Source of the DNA: Streptomyces sp. HSG2
GTDB taxonomy: Bacteria > Actinomycetota > Actinomycetes > Streptomycetales > Streptomycetaceae
Assembly (NCBI RefSeq): GCF_016598575.1
Contig: NZ_CP066801.1
Span: 1 to 64,000, forward strand
Direction: 5' to 3'
DNA: 64,000 nucleotides
A model generated the notes under the pieces. That model searched no databases and was not told where the DNA came from. It was given only the letters and a program-made list of their open reading frames with translations. The number at the start of each line of letters is the position of its first letter. The first letter of the stretch is position 1. Below, in pieces: positions 42,368 through 59,025 of this stretch. The position numbers and the translations under genes are program-made.

Positions 42368-43039
42368 ATGCAGAAGTTCGACACCCCCGCCCCCGTCGCG
42401 GCCGTCCTCGACATCCCCGCGGGACGCGTCCGGTTCATCGCCGCCGAACAGACCGACACCACTGTGGAGGTCCTGCCCGCCGACGCCTCCAGGAGCCGCG
42501 ACGTGACGGCCGCCGAACAGACCACGGTCACCTGCACCGACGGCACCCTGCGCATCGACGCCCCCACCGCGAAGAACCAGGTCCTCGGCTCCTCCGGAAC
42601 CGTAGAGGTGACCGTCCACCTGCCCGCCGGCTCCCGCGTCGAGGCCAAGGCCGCCGACATACAGCTGCACGGCACCGGTCGGCTCGGCCACGTCGCGCTC
42701 GACAGCGCCCGGGCCTCCGTCGACCTCGCCGAAGCCGAGGGCGCCCGGCTCATCCTCGCCGCCGGCGACGTCACCGTCCACCGCCTCAACGGCCCCGCCG
42801 AGATCAGCACCCAGAAGGGCGACCTGCGCGTCACCGAAGCCCTACGCGGCAGCGTCACCCTGCGCACCGAGCACGGCGACATCACCGTCGGCGCCGCCCG
42901 CGGCACCTCCGCCACCCTCGACGCCGGCACCACGCACGGCCGCATCGACAACAGCCTCAACAACACCGACGGACCCGACGCCGCCCTCACCATCCACGCC
43001 ACCACCGCCTACGGCGACATCACCGCCCGCAGCCTGTAG
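42368..43039 (+). CDS. DUF4097 adhesin-like repeat protein 2
   Basis: A 223-residue paralogue of the protein at 37.9 kb. I chose ATG 42368 by homology (QKFDTPAPVAAVLDIP against QRFDTPAPVAAVIDIP) and its AAGGAG site; in-frame ATGs at 42347 and 42296 lie in conserved leader sequence. About the last 85 residues (NGPAEISTQKGDLRVTEA ... AYGDITARSL) are nearly identical to paralogue 1, while the middle is diverged. It is followed 14 bases later by a drug-type ABC exporter. Confidence 0.82.
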   Translation: MQKFDTPAPVAAVLDIPAGRVRFIAAEQTDTTVEVLPADASRSRDVTAAEQTTVTCTDGTLRIDAPTAKNQVLGSSGTVEVTVHLPAGSRVEAKAADIQLHGTGRLGHVALDSARASVDLAEAEGARLILAAGDVTVHRLNGPAEISTQKGDLRVTEALRGSVTLRTEHGDITVGAARGTSATLDAGTTHGRIDNSLNNTDGPDAALTIHATTAYGDITARSL

Positions 43040-43053
43040 AAGGAGCTCTCCTC

Positions 43054-44010
43054 ATGACCCAGCCGGCCATCGCAGCGAACGGGGTGCGCAAGTCGTACGG
43101 CGACAAGACCGTGCTCGACGGCGTCGACCTGATCGTCCCCGAGGGAACGATCTTCTCCCTGCTCGGTCCGAACGGGGCCGGCAAGACCACCACCGTGCAG
43201 ATCCTCTCCACCCTCATCTCCGCCGGCGGCGGACAGGCCCAGGTCGCGGGCCACGACGTCGCCGCCGCCCCGCAGGCGGTGCGTGCCGCGATCGGTGTCA
43301 CCGGACAGTTCTCCGCCGTGGACGGTCTGATCACTGGTGAGGAGAACATGCTCCTCATGGCCGACCTGCACCACCTGTCGAAGCAGGAGGGACGGCGGGT
43401 GACGGCCGAACTGCTGGAGCGCTTCGACCTGGTGGAGGCTGCGAAGAAGCCCGCGTCGACCTACTCGGGCGGTATGAAGCGCCGCCTGGACATCGCGATG
43501 ACGCTGGTCGGCAGCCCGCGGATCATCTTCCTGGACGAGCCCACCACCGGTCTGGACCCGCGTTCCCGGCACAACATGTGGGGCATCATCCGCGAGCTGG
43601 TCTCCGACGGCGTCACCGTCTTCCTCACCACGCAGTACCTGGAGGAGGCCGACGAACTCGCCGACCGCATCGCCGTCCTGAACGACGGAAAGATCGCCGC
43701 CGAGGGCACCGCCGCCGAACTCAAGCGCCTCGTGCCCGGCGGCCACGTCCGGCTCCGCTTCACCGACCCCGTCGCCTACCAGGCCGCCGCCCTCGCGCTG
43801 AACCAGGCGACCCCCGACGACGACGCGCTCGCCCTGCAGATCCCGAGCGACGGCAGCCAGCGCGAGCTGCGCTCCATCCTCGACTGGCTGGACTCCGCCG
43901 GCATCGAGGCCGACGAACTGACCGTCCACACCCCCGACCTCGACGACGTGTTCTTCGCCCTGACCAGCGGCGCCGGCGTCCCCACCCAGCCGAAGGAGGC
44001 TGTCCGATGA
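43054..44010 (+). CDS. Drug-type ABC transporter ATP-binding protein (DrrA-like)
   Basis: A 318-residue ATPase from ATG 43054 with Walker A GPNGAGKTTT, signature YSGGMKRRLDIAM, Walker B IIFLDEPTTGLDP and a C-terminal DrrA-type extension (TPDLDDVFFALTSG). It powers export through the permease whose ATG overlaps its stop. Such pairs give daunorubicin-like self-resistance. Its regulator is probably the fused-HTH protein at 37 kb. Confidence 0.92.
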   Translation: MTQPAIAANGVRKSYGDKTVLDGVDLIVPEGTIFSLLGPNGAGKTTTVQILSTLISAGGGQAQVAGHDVAAAPQAVRAAIGVTGQFSAVDGLITGEENMLLMADLHHLSKQEGRRVTAELLERFDLVEAAKKPASTYSGGMKRRLDIAMTLVGSPRIIFLDEPTTGLDPRSRHNMWGIIRELVSDGVTVFLTTQYLEEADELADRIAVLNDGKIAAEGTAAELKRLVPGGHVRLRFTDPVAYQAAALALNQATPDDDALALQIPSDGSQRELRSILDWLDSAGIEADELTVHTPDLDDVFFALTSGAGVPTQPKEAVR

Positions 44011-44792
44011 GCTCCGTGTCCCTCGCCGTGCGCGACTCGAACACGATGCTGCGCCGCAACCTGCTCCATGCGCGCCGCTACCCGTCGCTCACCCTGAACC
44101 TGCTGCTCACGCCGATCATGCTGCTCCTGCTGTTCGTCTACATCTTCGGCGACACCATGAGCGCGGGCATCGGCGGCGGCGGCCGCTCCGCCTACATCGC
44201 CTACATCGTCCCCGGTCTGCTGCTGATGACCATCGGCTCCACCGTCATCGGCACCGCGGTCTCCGTCTCCAACGACATGACCGAGGGCATCATCGCCCGC
44301 TTCCGCACCATGGCCATCCACCGGCCCTCGATCCTCGTCGGGCACGTCGCCGGCAGCGTCCTGCAGTCGATCCTGAGCGTGGTCCTCGTCGGCGCCGTCG
44401 GCGTGGCCATCGGCTTCCGGTCCACCGACGCCACCGCCCTGGAGTGGCTGGCCGCCTTCGGGCTGCTCGCCCTCTTCACGCTGGCGCTCACCTGGATCGC
44501 GGTGGGCATGGGTCTGGTCAGCCCCAACGCCGAGGCCGCCAGCAACAATGCCATGCCGCTGATCCTGCTGCCGCTGCTGTCCAGCGCCTTCGTGCCGGTC
44601 GACTCGATGCCGGGCTGGTTCCAGCCGGTCGCCGAGTACCAGCCCTTCACGCCGGCCATCGAGACCCTGCGCGGCCTGCTCCTGGGCACCGAGATCGGCC
44701 ACAACGGCTGGCTCGCCGTCGTCTGGTGCCTGGCCCTGTCCGTCCTCGGCTACTTCTGGTCCACCTCGACCTTCAACCGCGACGGGAAGTAA
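44007..44792 (+). CDS. ABC-2 type permease (DrrB-like)
   Basis: A 261-residue membrane protein overlapping the ATPase stop (ATGA). Six hydrophobic segments are visible; LLLTPIMLLLLFVYIFGDTM, GIIARFRTMAIHRPSILVGH and NAMPLILLPLLSSAFVPVDS are typical of DrrB/ABC-2 permeases. It forms the membrane channel of the exporter. Confidence 0.9.
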   Translation: MSSVSLAVRDSNTMLRRNLLHARRYPSLTLNLLLTPIMLLLLFVYIFGDTMSAGIGGGGRSAYIAYIVPGLLLMTIGSTVIGTAVSVSNDMTEGIIARFRTMAIHRPSILVGHVAGSVLQSILSVVLVGAVGVAIGFRSTDATALEWLAAFGLLALFTLALTWIAVGMGLVSPNAEAASNNAMPLILLPLLSSAFVPVDSMPGWFQPVAEYQPFTPAIETLRGLLLGTEIGHNGWLAVVWCLALSVLGYFWSTSTFNRDGK

Positions 44793-44869
44793 TCCGCCCC
44801 GCGACAGCGCGGGCCACCGCCCGCGCCCCCGGTCGGCAACCGCACACGACGCGCCCCGCTCCACGATCC

Positions 44870-44917
44870 GCGAAGGCCCGCCGCCGCTGTCTCCGGACAG
44901 CAGCGACGGGCCTTCGC
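44870..44917. terminator. Bidirectional terminator between permease and sahH
   Basis: A long hairpin: GCGAAGGCCCG...GCTGTC (44870-44891), loop TCCG, GACAGC...CGGGCCTTCGC (44896-44917). It lies between convergent genes, ten bases from the sahH stop, and can end both transcripts. Confidence 0.75.
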
Positions 44918-44926
44918 CCGGTGTCG

Positions 44927-46330
44927 TCAGTAGCGGTAGTGGTCCGGCTTGTACGGGCCCTCGGGCTCGACGCCGATGTACTCGGCCTGCTCCGGGCGGA
45001 GCGTGGTGAGCTTGACGCCGAGGGCGTCGAGGTGGAGGCGGGCCACCTTCTCGTCCAGGTGCTTGGGCAGCACGTGGACGCCCGTCTCGTACGCGTCGGG
45101 CTTGGTGAACAGCTCGATCTGGGCCAGGGTCTGGTCCGCGAACGAGTTGGACATCACGAACGACGGGTGGCCGGTGGCGTTGCCCAGGTTCAGCAGGCGG
45201 CCCTCGGACAGCACGATGAGGACCTTGCCGTCGGGGTAGGTCCACGTGTGGACCTGCGGCTTGACCTCGTCCTTGACGATGCCTGGGACCTTGGCGAGGC
45301 CGGCCATGTCGATGTCGTTGTCGAAATGGCCGATGTTGCCGATGATCGCCTGGTGCTTCATCCTGGCCATGTCCGCGGCCATGACGACGTCCTTGTTGCC
45401 GGTGGTCGTGATGAAGATGTCGGCCTGGTCGACGACCTTGTCCAGCGTGGTGACCTGGTAGCCGTCCATCGCCGCCTGCAGCGCGCAGATCGGGTCGATC
45501 TCGGTGACGACCACGCGGGCGCCCTGGCCCCGCAGCGACTCCGCGCAACCCTTGCCCACGTCGCCGTAACCGCAGACGACCGCGGTCTTGCCGCCGATCA
45601 GCACGTCCGTGGCGCGGTTGATGCCGTCGATCAGGGAGTGGCGGCAGCCGTACTTGTTGTCGAACTTCGACTTCGTCACCGCGTCGTTCACGTTGATCAC
45701 CGGGAACAGGAGCGACCCCTCGCGGTGCATCTCGTACAGGCGGTGGACACCGGTCGTGGTCTCCTCCGTCACCCCGCGGATCTGCGCGGCGATGCCGGTC
45801 CAGTCGAGGGTGCTCTCCTTCAGCAGGGCGGCCACGGCCGCCAGTTCCTCGTTGTCGGCCCCTGGCAGCTCGCCGGTCTTGAGGTACTCGACGCCCTGGT
45901 GGACGAGGGTGGTGGCGTCACCGCCGTCGTCCAGGATCATGTTCGGGCCGCCGGTGGGGCTGTCGGGCCAGGTCAGGGCCTGTTCCGTGCACCACCAGTA
46001 CTCCTGGAGGGTCTCGCCCTTCCAGGCGAAGACCGGGATGCCGGCGGCGGCTATGGCGGCGGCCGGGTGGTCCTGGGTGGAGAAGATGTTGCAGGACGCC
46101 CAGCGCACCTCCGCGCCCAGGGCGACCAGGGTCTCGATGAGGACGGCGGTCTGCACCGTCATGTGCAGGGACCCGGTGATGCGGGCGCCGGCCAGCGGCC
46201 GGGCCTCGGCGTACTCCTCGCGGATCGCCATCAGTCCGGGCATCTCGTGCTCGGCGAGGGTGATCTCCTTGCGGCCGAACGCGGCCAGCGACAGGTCGGC
46301 GACCTTGAAATCCGCGAACTCAGGTGACAC
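44927..46330 (-). CDS. sahH: S-adenosylhomocysteine hydrolase
   Basis: A 467-residue NAD-dependent enzyme from GTG 46330. Motifs: [35 protein letters not shown] (catalytic Lys/Asp region), [14 protein letters not shown] (NAD loop), [11 protein letters not shown] and the end YKPDHYRY. It splits S-adenosylhomocysteine to homocysteine and adenosine, removing an inhibitor of methyltransferases. Last gene of the methyl-cycle operon; its 5' end overlaps metF by 11 bases. Confidence 0.96.
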   Translation of the reverse strand: MSPEFADFKVADLSLAAFGRKEITLAEHEMPGLMAIREEYAEARPLAGARITGSLHMTVQTAVLIETLVALGAEVRWASCNIFSTQDHPAAAIAAAGIPVFAWKGETLQEYWWCTEQALTWPDSPTGGPNMILDDGGDATTLVHQGVEYLKTGELPGADNEELAAVAALLKESTLDWTGIAAQIRGVTEETTTGVHRLYEMHREGSLLFPVINVNDAVTKSKFDNKYGCRHSLIDGINRATDVLIGGKTAVVCGYGDVGKGCAESLRGQGARVVVTEIDPICALQAAMDGYQVTTLDKVVDQADIFITTTGNKDVVMAADMARMKHQAIIGNIGHFDNDIDMAGLAKVPGIVKDEVKPQVHTWTYPDGKVLIVLSEGRLLNLGNATGHPSFVMSNSFADQTLAQIELFTKPDAYETGVHVLPKHLDEKVARLHLDALGVKLTTLRPEQAEYIGVEPEGPYKPDHYRY

Positions 46331-47173
46331 GAATGCTCCTTGAACTGATGACGTTACGGTGGATGTCCAGGGCCGCGGTGGACCTGTTCAGGGTGATGTA
46401 GTGCAGACCGGGCGCGCCCTGTGCGAGGAGGCGTTCGGCCATGTCGGTGGCGTACTCGACGCCGATGCGGTGGCCCGCGGCGCGGTCGTCGCGGGCGGCT
46501 TCCAGACGGTGGGCCAGGTCCTCGGGGAAGGCGGCGTCGCTCAGTTCGGCGAAGCGGCGGATCTGGCGTACGTCGGTGGCGGGCATGATCTCGGGGACGA
46601 TCGGGATGTCGCAGCCGGCCGCGGCCACCCGGTCGCGCAGCCGCAGGCAGTCCTCGACGTGGAAGAACATCTGCGTGATGGCGTAGTCGGCGCCGGCGCG
46701 GCACTTGGCCACGAAGTGCCGGATGTCGGTGTCCCAGTCGGGCGAGCGCGGGTGCCGCTCGGGGAAGGCGGCGACGCCGATGGTGAAGTCGCCCAGGGAG
46801 CGAACGAGTTCGACCAGCTGGCAGGCGTGGGTGAAGCCGTCCGGGTGCGGCACCCACGGCCCTCGGGGGTCGCCGGGGGGATCGCCGCGCAGGACGAGGA
46901 CGTCCTTGATGCCGGCGTCCGCGTAGGCGCCGATGATCTGGCGCAGCTCGGCGACCGAGTGGCCCACGGCGGTGAGGTGTGCGACGGGGCGCAGGGTCGT
47001 CTCCGCCACGATGCGCCGGGTGACCTCGATGGTCCGGGCCCGGGAGGAGCCGCCGGCGCCGTAGGTGACGGAGACGAAGTCCGGGCGCAGGGGCTCCACT
47101 CGGCGGATCGCCTGCCACAGGGTCCGCTCGCCGGTGGCGGTCTTCGGCGGGAAGAACTCGAAGGAGAAGGTCG

Positions 47174-47177
<4 letters not shown>
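46320..47177 (-). CDS. metF: Methylenetetrahydrofolate reductase
   Basis: A 285-residue flavoprotein barrel. GTG 47177 follows GGGAGG and overlaps the metH stop. It has [42 protein letters not shown] and [11 protein letters not shown]. It reduces 5,10-methylene-THF to 5-methyl-THF, the methyl donor for MetH next door. Length is normal. Confidence 0.94.
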
Positions 47178-52879
<5,702 letters not shown>

Positions 52880-53442
52880 GTCTCTCCTAGGCGTGAGCAG
52901 TCGTGGTCCAACGTGCCGCCCGTGCCCCGGTGTCCGGCGTCGCTCGCCGGGCCGGCGGGGTGAGTGACCGGCGGGCCGCGCCGCGAAGAGCTGGGGGGCG
53001 GGTGCGCCGTCGGGGGAACGGCCCCGCGGTGGACGTCCGGCCGTGGAGCGCGGAGACCGCCGGGCCGGCGTGCGCGGAGCAGCGGAGCCGTGGTGGCTTC
53101 TTCCTCCGACACTGTGCGTCCTTCCTTGGCGGGTCTGCGGCGGCACCAGGGTGGTTCTCGCCCGTCGAGGGCGGGTGGAGGACCGCTCGCGCAGTGCGGC
53201 GGCGCCCACGGGCCGTGGGGCCGCGGTTCGTTCGGTCGCCCCGCAGCCGCCTATTCGGCCGGGCTTCGGCCGGGCTTTCGTTTCCGGACCGGTTACGAGG
53301 CGGACTTGAGCGGATCCCGAGCGGGCCTGCCCATGCTGTCCGGCGAGGCTGGACAAGGTGGCGCTCACCGGGCTGAAGAAGCGACGCGGGCCGCGTTCGC
53401 CGGGCCCGCGGGGAGCGACCGGGGCGAAGGGTGGAGGGAAAC
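52880..53442. other. Intergenic region between metK and the glutaminase-like gene
   Basis: These 563 bases must contain the leftward promoter of the methyl-cycle operon and a rightward promoter. I searched the metK leader for SAM- or SAH-riboswitch core sequences by eye and found none I would call. A minus-strand GTG at about 53112 with AAGGAAGG upstream opens a frame ([17 protein letters not shown]) that overlaps metK in another frame; it looks like a decayed gene start. Nothing else is recognisable. Confidence 0.4.
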
Positions 53443-54153
53443 ATGGGCGGGCTGGCAGGACTGGCGGTGCTCGGATCGGCCGCATCCCGGGCCACGGGCC
53501 GTGAGACGACGGCGGTGAACTCGATGCTCGACGCGCTGAACCGCCGGGGACCCTGCGGACGCGCCGTGGTGCGGGACGGCCCGGCGGTGCTGGGGTGCGC
53601 GTGGCCGGCGTCAGCCGCGCCCGAGGACGCCACCCACACGTTCGTCTCGGCGGACGGGAAGATCGTGCTGCTGGCGAGCGGCACGGTGCGCAACCACCGG
53701 GAGCTGGCCGCCGCACTGCCCGGGGTGCGGCTGCGGACGCAGTCGGACCGCGAGATCCTGCTGCACCTGTACGAGGCCGAGGGGCTCGCCTTCCTCGACG
53801 CCGTGCGCGGGACCTTCGCGCTGGTGGTCCTCGACCGGCGGCGGGACGAGATCCTCTTCGCGCGGGACCGTTCCGGCACCGAGGCGGTCCACCACGCGGT
53901 GGCGGACGGACGGCTGGTGTTCGCCCACTGCGGCCTGGTGGAGGCGGGGGCCGGCCGTGCCACGCCCGCCGCGACGATCGAGCGGATCGACCTGCGCGAG
54001 GGCACGGCGTCGTCCCGGCGCTACCGGGACGTGCCCGCCCCCAGCGGTGCGGACGGATGCCCGGACCCGGACGCCGGCGCCGAGCGGCGTGAGTGCTCCC
54101 CGCGGTCCCCGTACGGCAGTGACCTTGTCCACCGAGCCCAGGGTGTCGCCCCC
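53443..54153 (+). CDS. Glutaminase-like (type II amidotransferase) domain lacking Cys, in frame with next gene
   Basis: From ATG 53443 with GGAGGGA upstream: [57 protein letters not shown] and [22 protein letters not shown]. This is the Ntn domain of asparagine synthetases, but the catalytic Cys after Met (MCGIAG) is Gly, so it cannot hydrolyse glutamine. The synthetase domain is missing. No stop separates it from the aminotransferase downstream, so a 684-residue fusion may be made. Confidence 0.55.
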
Positions 54154-55497
54154 ATGACCGAGAACAGCCCGGCACAGACGTACAGCCCTCCTGCCGTCCT
54201 GGACCCGCACCGTGCCCGGTACGCCGCGCGCACCGCGGGCATGACGGCCTCCGAGATCCGGGCGCTGTTCTCGGTCGCGAGCAGACCGGAGGTGGTCTCG
54301 CTGGCCGGCGGCATGCCGAACCTGGCCGCGCTGCCGCTCCAGGCGCTCGCGGAGCAGACCGCGCGGATCATCACGGAGGACGGCCTGACGGCGCTCCAGT
54401 ACGCGTCGGCGCACGGCTCACCGCTGCTGCGGGAGCAGATCTGCGACGTGATGGCGCTGGAGGGCATCGCGGCGCACCCGGACGACGTGGTGGTGACGGT
54501 CGGCTCGCAGATGGGCCTCGACCTGGTGACCCGGCTGTTCTGCGACCCGGGTGACGTCGTGGTCGCCGAGGGCCCGTCCTACGTCGGCGCGCTGGGCTCG
54601 TTCACCGCGTACCAGGCGCGGGTCGTGCACGTGGCGATGGACGGGCACGGCCTGGTGCCGGAGGCGCTGCGTGCCGCGCTGCGGCAGGCCGCGGACGCCG
54701 GGCAGCGCGTGAAACTGCTCTACACCATCCCGAACTTCCACAACCCGGCCGGCGTGACGCTGGCGGTCGGGCGGCGGGCGGAGATCCTGGAGATCTGCCG
54801 CGCGTACGACGTGCTGGTGGTCGAGGACAACCCGTACGGCCTGCTCGGCTTCGACGGACAGACCTACCCGGCGCTGCGCTCGCTGGACCCGGACAACGTG
54901 GTGTACCTGGGCTCGTTCTCGAAGACGTTCGCCTCCGGGCTGCGGGTCGGCTGGGTGCTGGCGCCGTCCGCGGTGCGGGAGAAACTGGTCCTGGCCACGG
55001 AGTCGGCGACGCTGTGCCCGCCCACCCTGAACCAGGCGATCGTGTCGCGCTACCTGGCGACGCACGACTGGCAGGGCCAGATCGGCGCTTTCCGGGAGAA
55101 CTACCGCGAGCGCCGTGACGCGATGCTGTCCGCGCTGGAGCGGTACCTGCCGCCGGGCTGTACGTGGACGACGCCGGAGGGCGGGTTCTACGTGTGGGTG
55201 ACGGTGCCGGAGGGCGTGGACACCAAGGCGATGCTGACGCGCGCGGTGGCCGCCCACGTGGCGTACGCCTCGGGCACCGGGTTCCACACGGACGGGTCCG
55301 GCGGCCGCCAGATGCGGCTGTCGTACTGCTACCCGGAGCCGGATCGGATCCGCGAGGGCGTGCGCCGGCTGGCGGGGGTGCTGGAGGCCGAGCTGGCGGC
55401 CGGGAGGGACACCGGGGGGAACGCCGGGCGCACCCTCGCCGGCGTGGCGGCGCACCGGGCTGGGGCACGGTACGTGCCCGCGCCGGAGGTGGCCTGA
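54154..55497 (+). CDS. PLP-dependent aminotransferase (class I, LysN/ARO8-like)
   Basis: About 447 residues if started at ATG 54154. Features: [74 protein letters not shown], the PLP lysine in [16 protein letters not shown] and a C-terminal [12 protein letters not shown] with the carboxylate-binding Arg. This group transaminates alpha-aminoadipate, aromatic or branched amino acids. The frame is open upstream into the glutaminase-like domain and no good ribosome site precedes 54154, so the true start is uncertain. Confidence 0.85.
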   Translation: MTENSPAQTYSPPAVLDPHRARYAARTAGMTASEIRALFSVASRPEVVSLAGGMPNLAALPLQALAEQTARIITEDGLTALQYASAHGSPLLREQICDVMALEGIAAHPDDVVVTVGSQMGLDLVTRLFCDPGDVVVAEGPSYVGALGSFTAYQARVVHVAMDGHGLVPEALRAALRQAADAGQRVKLLYTIPNFHNPAGVTLAVGRRAEILEICRAYDVLVVEDNPYGLLGFDGQTYPALRSLDPDNVVYLGSFSKTFASGLRVGWVLAPSAVREKLVLATESATLCPPTLNQAIVSRYLATHDWQGQIGAFRENYRERRDAMLSALERYLPPGCTWTTPEGGFYVWVTVPEGVDTKAMLTRAVAAHVAYASGTGFHTDGSGGRQMRLSYCYPEPDRIREGVRRLAGVLEAELAAGRDTGGNAGRTLAGVAAHRAGARYVPAPEVA

Positions 55498-55517
55498 CCC
55501 TGCCGGGCGGCGCTCCG

Positions 55518-56061
55518 TCAGTAGGGGTCCGTCGGCACGTATGTGCCCCAGATCTCCCGCAGGGCGTTGCAGACCTCGCCGGCGGTGGCGCGGGCGCGCA
55601 GGGCGTCCCTCCTCGGGTAGAGGACGTTGTCCTCGCCGTCGGCTGTCTTCTTCAGTGCGGTGAGGGCGGTGTCGACGGCCACCTGGTCGCGCCCGGCGCG
55701 CAGCCGCGCCAGCCGTTCGGCCTGCTGGGCCTCGATGGCCGGGTCGACGCGGAGCGGCTCGTACGGCTCCTCCTCGTCGAAGGAGTTGGTGTGCAGCGAC
55801 TCGGTGCCGTCAGCTGCACGCCCGCCGTCCGGGTGTGGAAGCGCCGATCAGGCGCAGCGAGGGCTTGGGCGGGAAGATGTACGTCCCGCGCGCAGCTGCT
55901 TGTACCGGGCGTTCGACTCCGTCGCCGTGCCGAAACCGGCGTACTGACGCATCGTCCACGGCCGGCCCGTGTACATCGACGGGTAGACCCCCGGGTGAAG
56001 GGGTACTTCCCCGGCTCGCCCAGCTTCTCGGCCGCGTCCCAGTCCACCAGGGCGTCCGGAG
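55518..56061 (-). pseudogene. Methylmalonyl-CoA mutase remnant with internal deletion
   Basis: The first part (near 56050-55910) reads [19 protein letters not shown], then in another frame [20 protein letters not shown] and [12 protein letters not shown], the N-terminal substrate region of mutase large subunits. The last part (about 55820-55518) reads GTESLHTNSFDEEEPYEPLR and ALREIWGTYVPTDPY, the C-terminal end of the same domain. Several hundred residues between them are gone and at least two frameshifts are present. It lies just after korB. Confidence 0.7.
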
Positions 56062-57076
<1,015 letters not shown>

Positions 57077-57087
<11 letters not shown>

Positions 57088-58975
57088 CGATGGCCTCCTT
57101 GAGCGCGGTGGCGAGCTGTTCCGCCTTGAACGGCATGCCGTTGACCTGGGTGTAGGAGTAGGTGTCGATGAGGTACTTGGCGCGGATGAGGGTGGCGAGC
57201 TGACCGAGGTTCATCTCCGGGACGACGACGCGCTCGTACCGGGTGAGTACCTCGCCGAGGTTGGCCGGGAAGGGGTTGAGGTGGCGCAGGTGGGCCTGGG
57301 CGATGTGGCCGCCCTGGGCGCGGATGCGGCGCACGGCCGCCGTGATCGGCCCGTACGTCGAACCCCAGCCCAGCACCAGCGTGTTCGCCCCGTCCGGGTC
57401 GTCGATCTCGAGGTCGGGGACGGTGATGCCGTCGATCTTGGCCTGGCGGGTGCGGACCATGAAGTCGTGGTTGGCCGGGTCGTAGGAGATGTTCCCGGTG
57501 CCGTCCTGCTTCTCGATGCCGCCGATCCGGTGCTCCAGACCGGGCGTGCCCGGCACCGCCCACGGCCGGGCCAGGGTGTGCGGGTCGCGCTTGTAGGGCC
57601 AGAACACGTCCGTGCCGTCGTCCAGGGTGTGGTTCGGGCCCTGCGCGAACCGCACCGCCAGATCCGGCAGCTCATCGGTCTCGGGGACCCGCCAAGGCTC
57701 CGAGCCGTTGGCGAGGTAGCCGTCGGACAGGAGGAAGACCGGGGTGCGGTAGACCAGCGCGATCCGGGCCGCCTCCAGCGCCGCGTCGAAACAGTCCGCC
57801 GGAGTACGCGGCGCGACCACCGGAACCGGGGCCTCGCCGTTGCGCCCGTACATCGCCTGCAACAGGTCCGCCTGCTCTGTCTTGGTCGGCAGCCCCGTCG
57901 ACGGGCCGCCGCGCTGGATGTCCACCACCAGCAGGGGCAGCTCCAGGGAGACGGCCAGCCCGATCGTCTCCGACTTCAGCGCCACCCCCGGCCCCGACGT
58001 CGTCGTCACTGCCAGCAAACCGCCGAACGCCGCGCCCAGCGCCGCCCCGATCCCCGCGATCTCGTCCTCGGCCTGGAACGTACGCACACCGAAGGTCTTG
58101 TGCTTCGACAGCTCGTGCAGGATGTCCGAGGCCGGCGTGATCGGATACGACCCCAGGAACAGCGGCAGGTCCGCCTGACGCGACGCCGCGACCAGCCCCA
58201 GCGACAGGGCCAGGTTCCCCGAGATGTTGCGGTAGGTGCCCGGCCGGAACGCCCTGCCCGCCGGCGCCACCTCGTAGGAGACCGCGAAGTCCTCCGTGGT
58301 CTCCCCGAAGTTCCAGCCCGCCCGGAACGCGGCGATGTTCGCCGCCGCGATGTCCGGCTTCTTCGCGAACTTCGACCTCAGGAACGCCTCCGTGCCCTCC
58401 GTGGGCCGGTGGTACATCCACGACAGCAGCCCCAGCGCGAACATGTTCTTGCTGCGCTCGGCCTCCTTGCGGCTGAGGTCGAACTCCTTGAGGGCCTCGA
58501 CGGTCAGCGTGGTCAGCGGCACCGGATGCACAGGGAAGCCGTCCAGCGAGCCGTCCTCCAGCGGCGACACCTCATAGCCGACCTTCTGCATCGCCCGTCG
58601 GGTGAACTCGTCCGTGTTCACGATCAGCTCCGCGCCGCGCGGCAGATCGCCCACGTTCGCTTTGAGCGCCGCGGGATTCATCGCCACCAGCACGTTCGGC
58701 GCGTCGCCGGGGGTGAGGATGTCGTGGTCGGCGAAGTGCAGCTGGAAGGACGAGACGCCCGGCAGCGTGCCGGCGGGCGCCCGGATCTCGGCCGGGAAGT
58801 TCGGCAGCGTCGACAGGTCGTTCCCGAACGACGCGGTCTCCGAGGTGAAACGGTCGCCGGTGAGCTGCATTCCGTCACCCGAGTCCCCCGCGAACCTGAT
58901 CACCACCCGGTCCAGCCGGCGGACTTCTTTGTCGACCGTCCCCGCGACGGCGGGGGCGGTGGTTTCCACGGACAT
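57077..58975 (-). CDS. korA: 2-oxoacid:ferredoxin oxidoreductase, alpha (fused gamma-alpha) subunit
   Basis: A 632-residue subunit from ATG 58975. Residues about 20-200 are the gamma domain (VIRFAGDSGDGMQLTGDRFT), followed by the alpha domain with GSYPITPASDILHELSKHK, AEDEIAGIGAALGA, TTTSGPGVALKSETIGLA, DIQRGGPSTGLPTKTEQADL and the end VNGMPFKAEQLATAL. Length is usual for actinobacterial KorA. It is co-transcribed with korB. Confidence 0.93.
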
Positions 58976-59025
58976 GAGTGTGTCGACTCCTGTCGTTGCT
59001 GGCCCGCGGGCGCGGGCCAGGCGCG

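Noticed and set aside
37950..43039. Tandem duplication from an assembly artefact
   Set aside because: The two DUF4097 genes differ clearly in their first 130 residues and have different downstream genes, so both copies are real.
52880..53112. SAM or SAH riboswitch in front of metK
   Set aside because: I could not find the conserved core sequences by eye; a covariance-model search would be needed to settle it.
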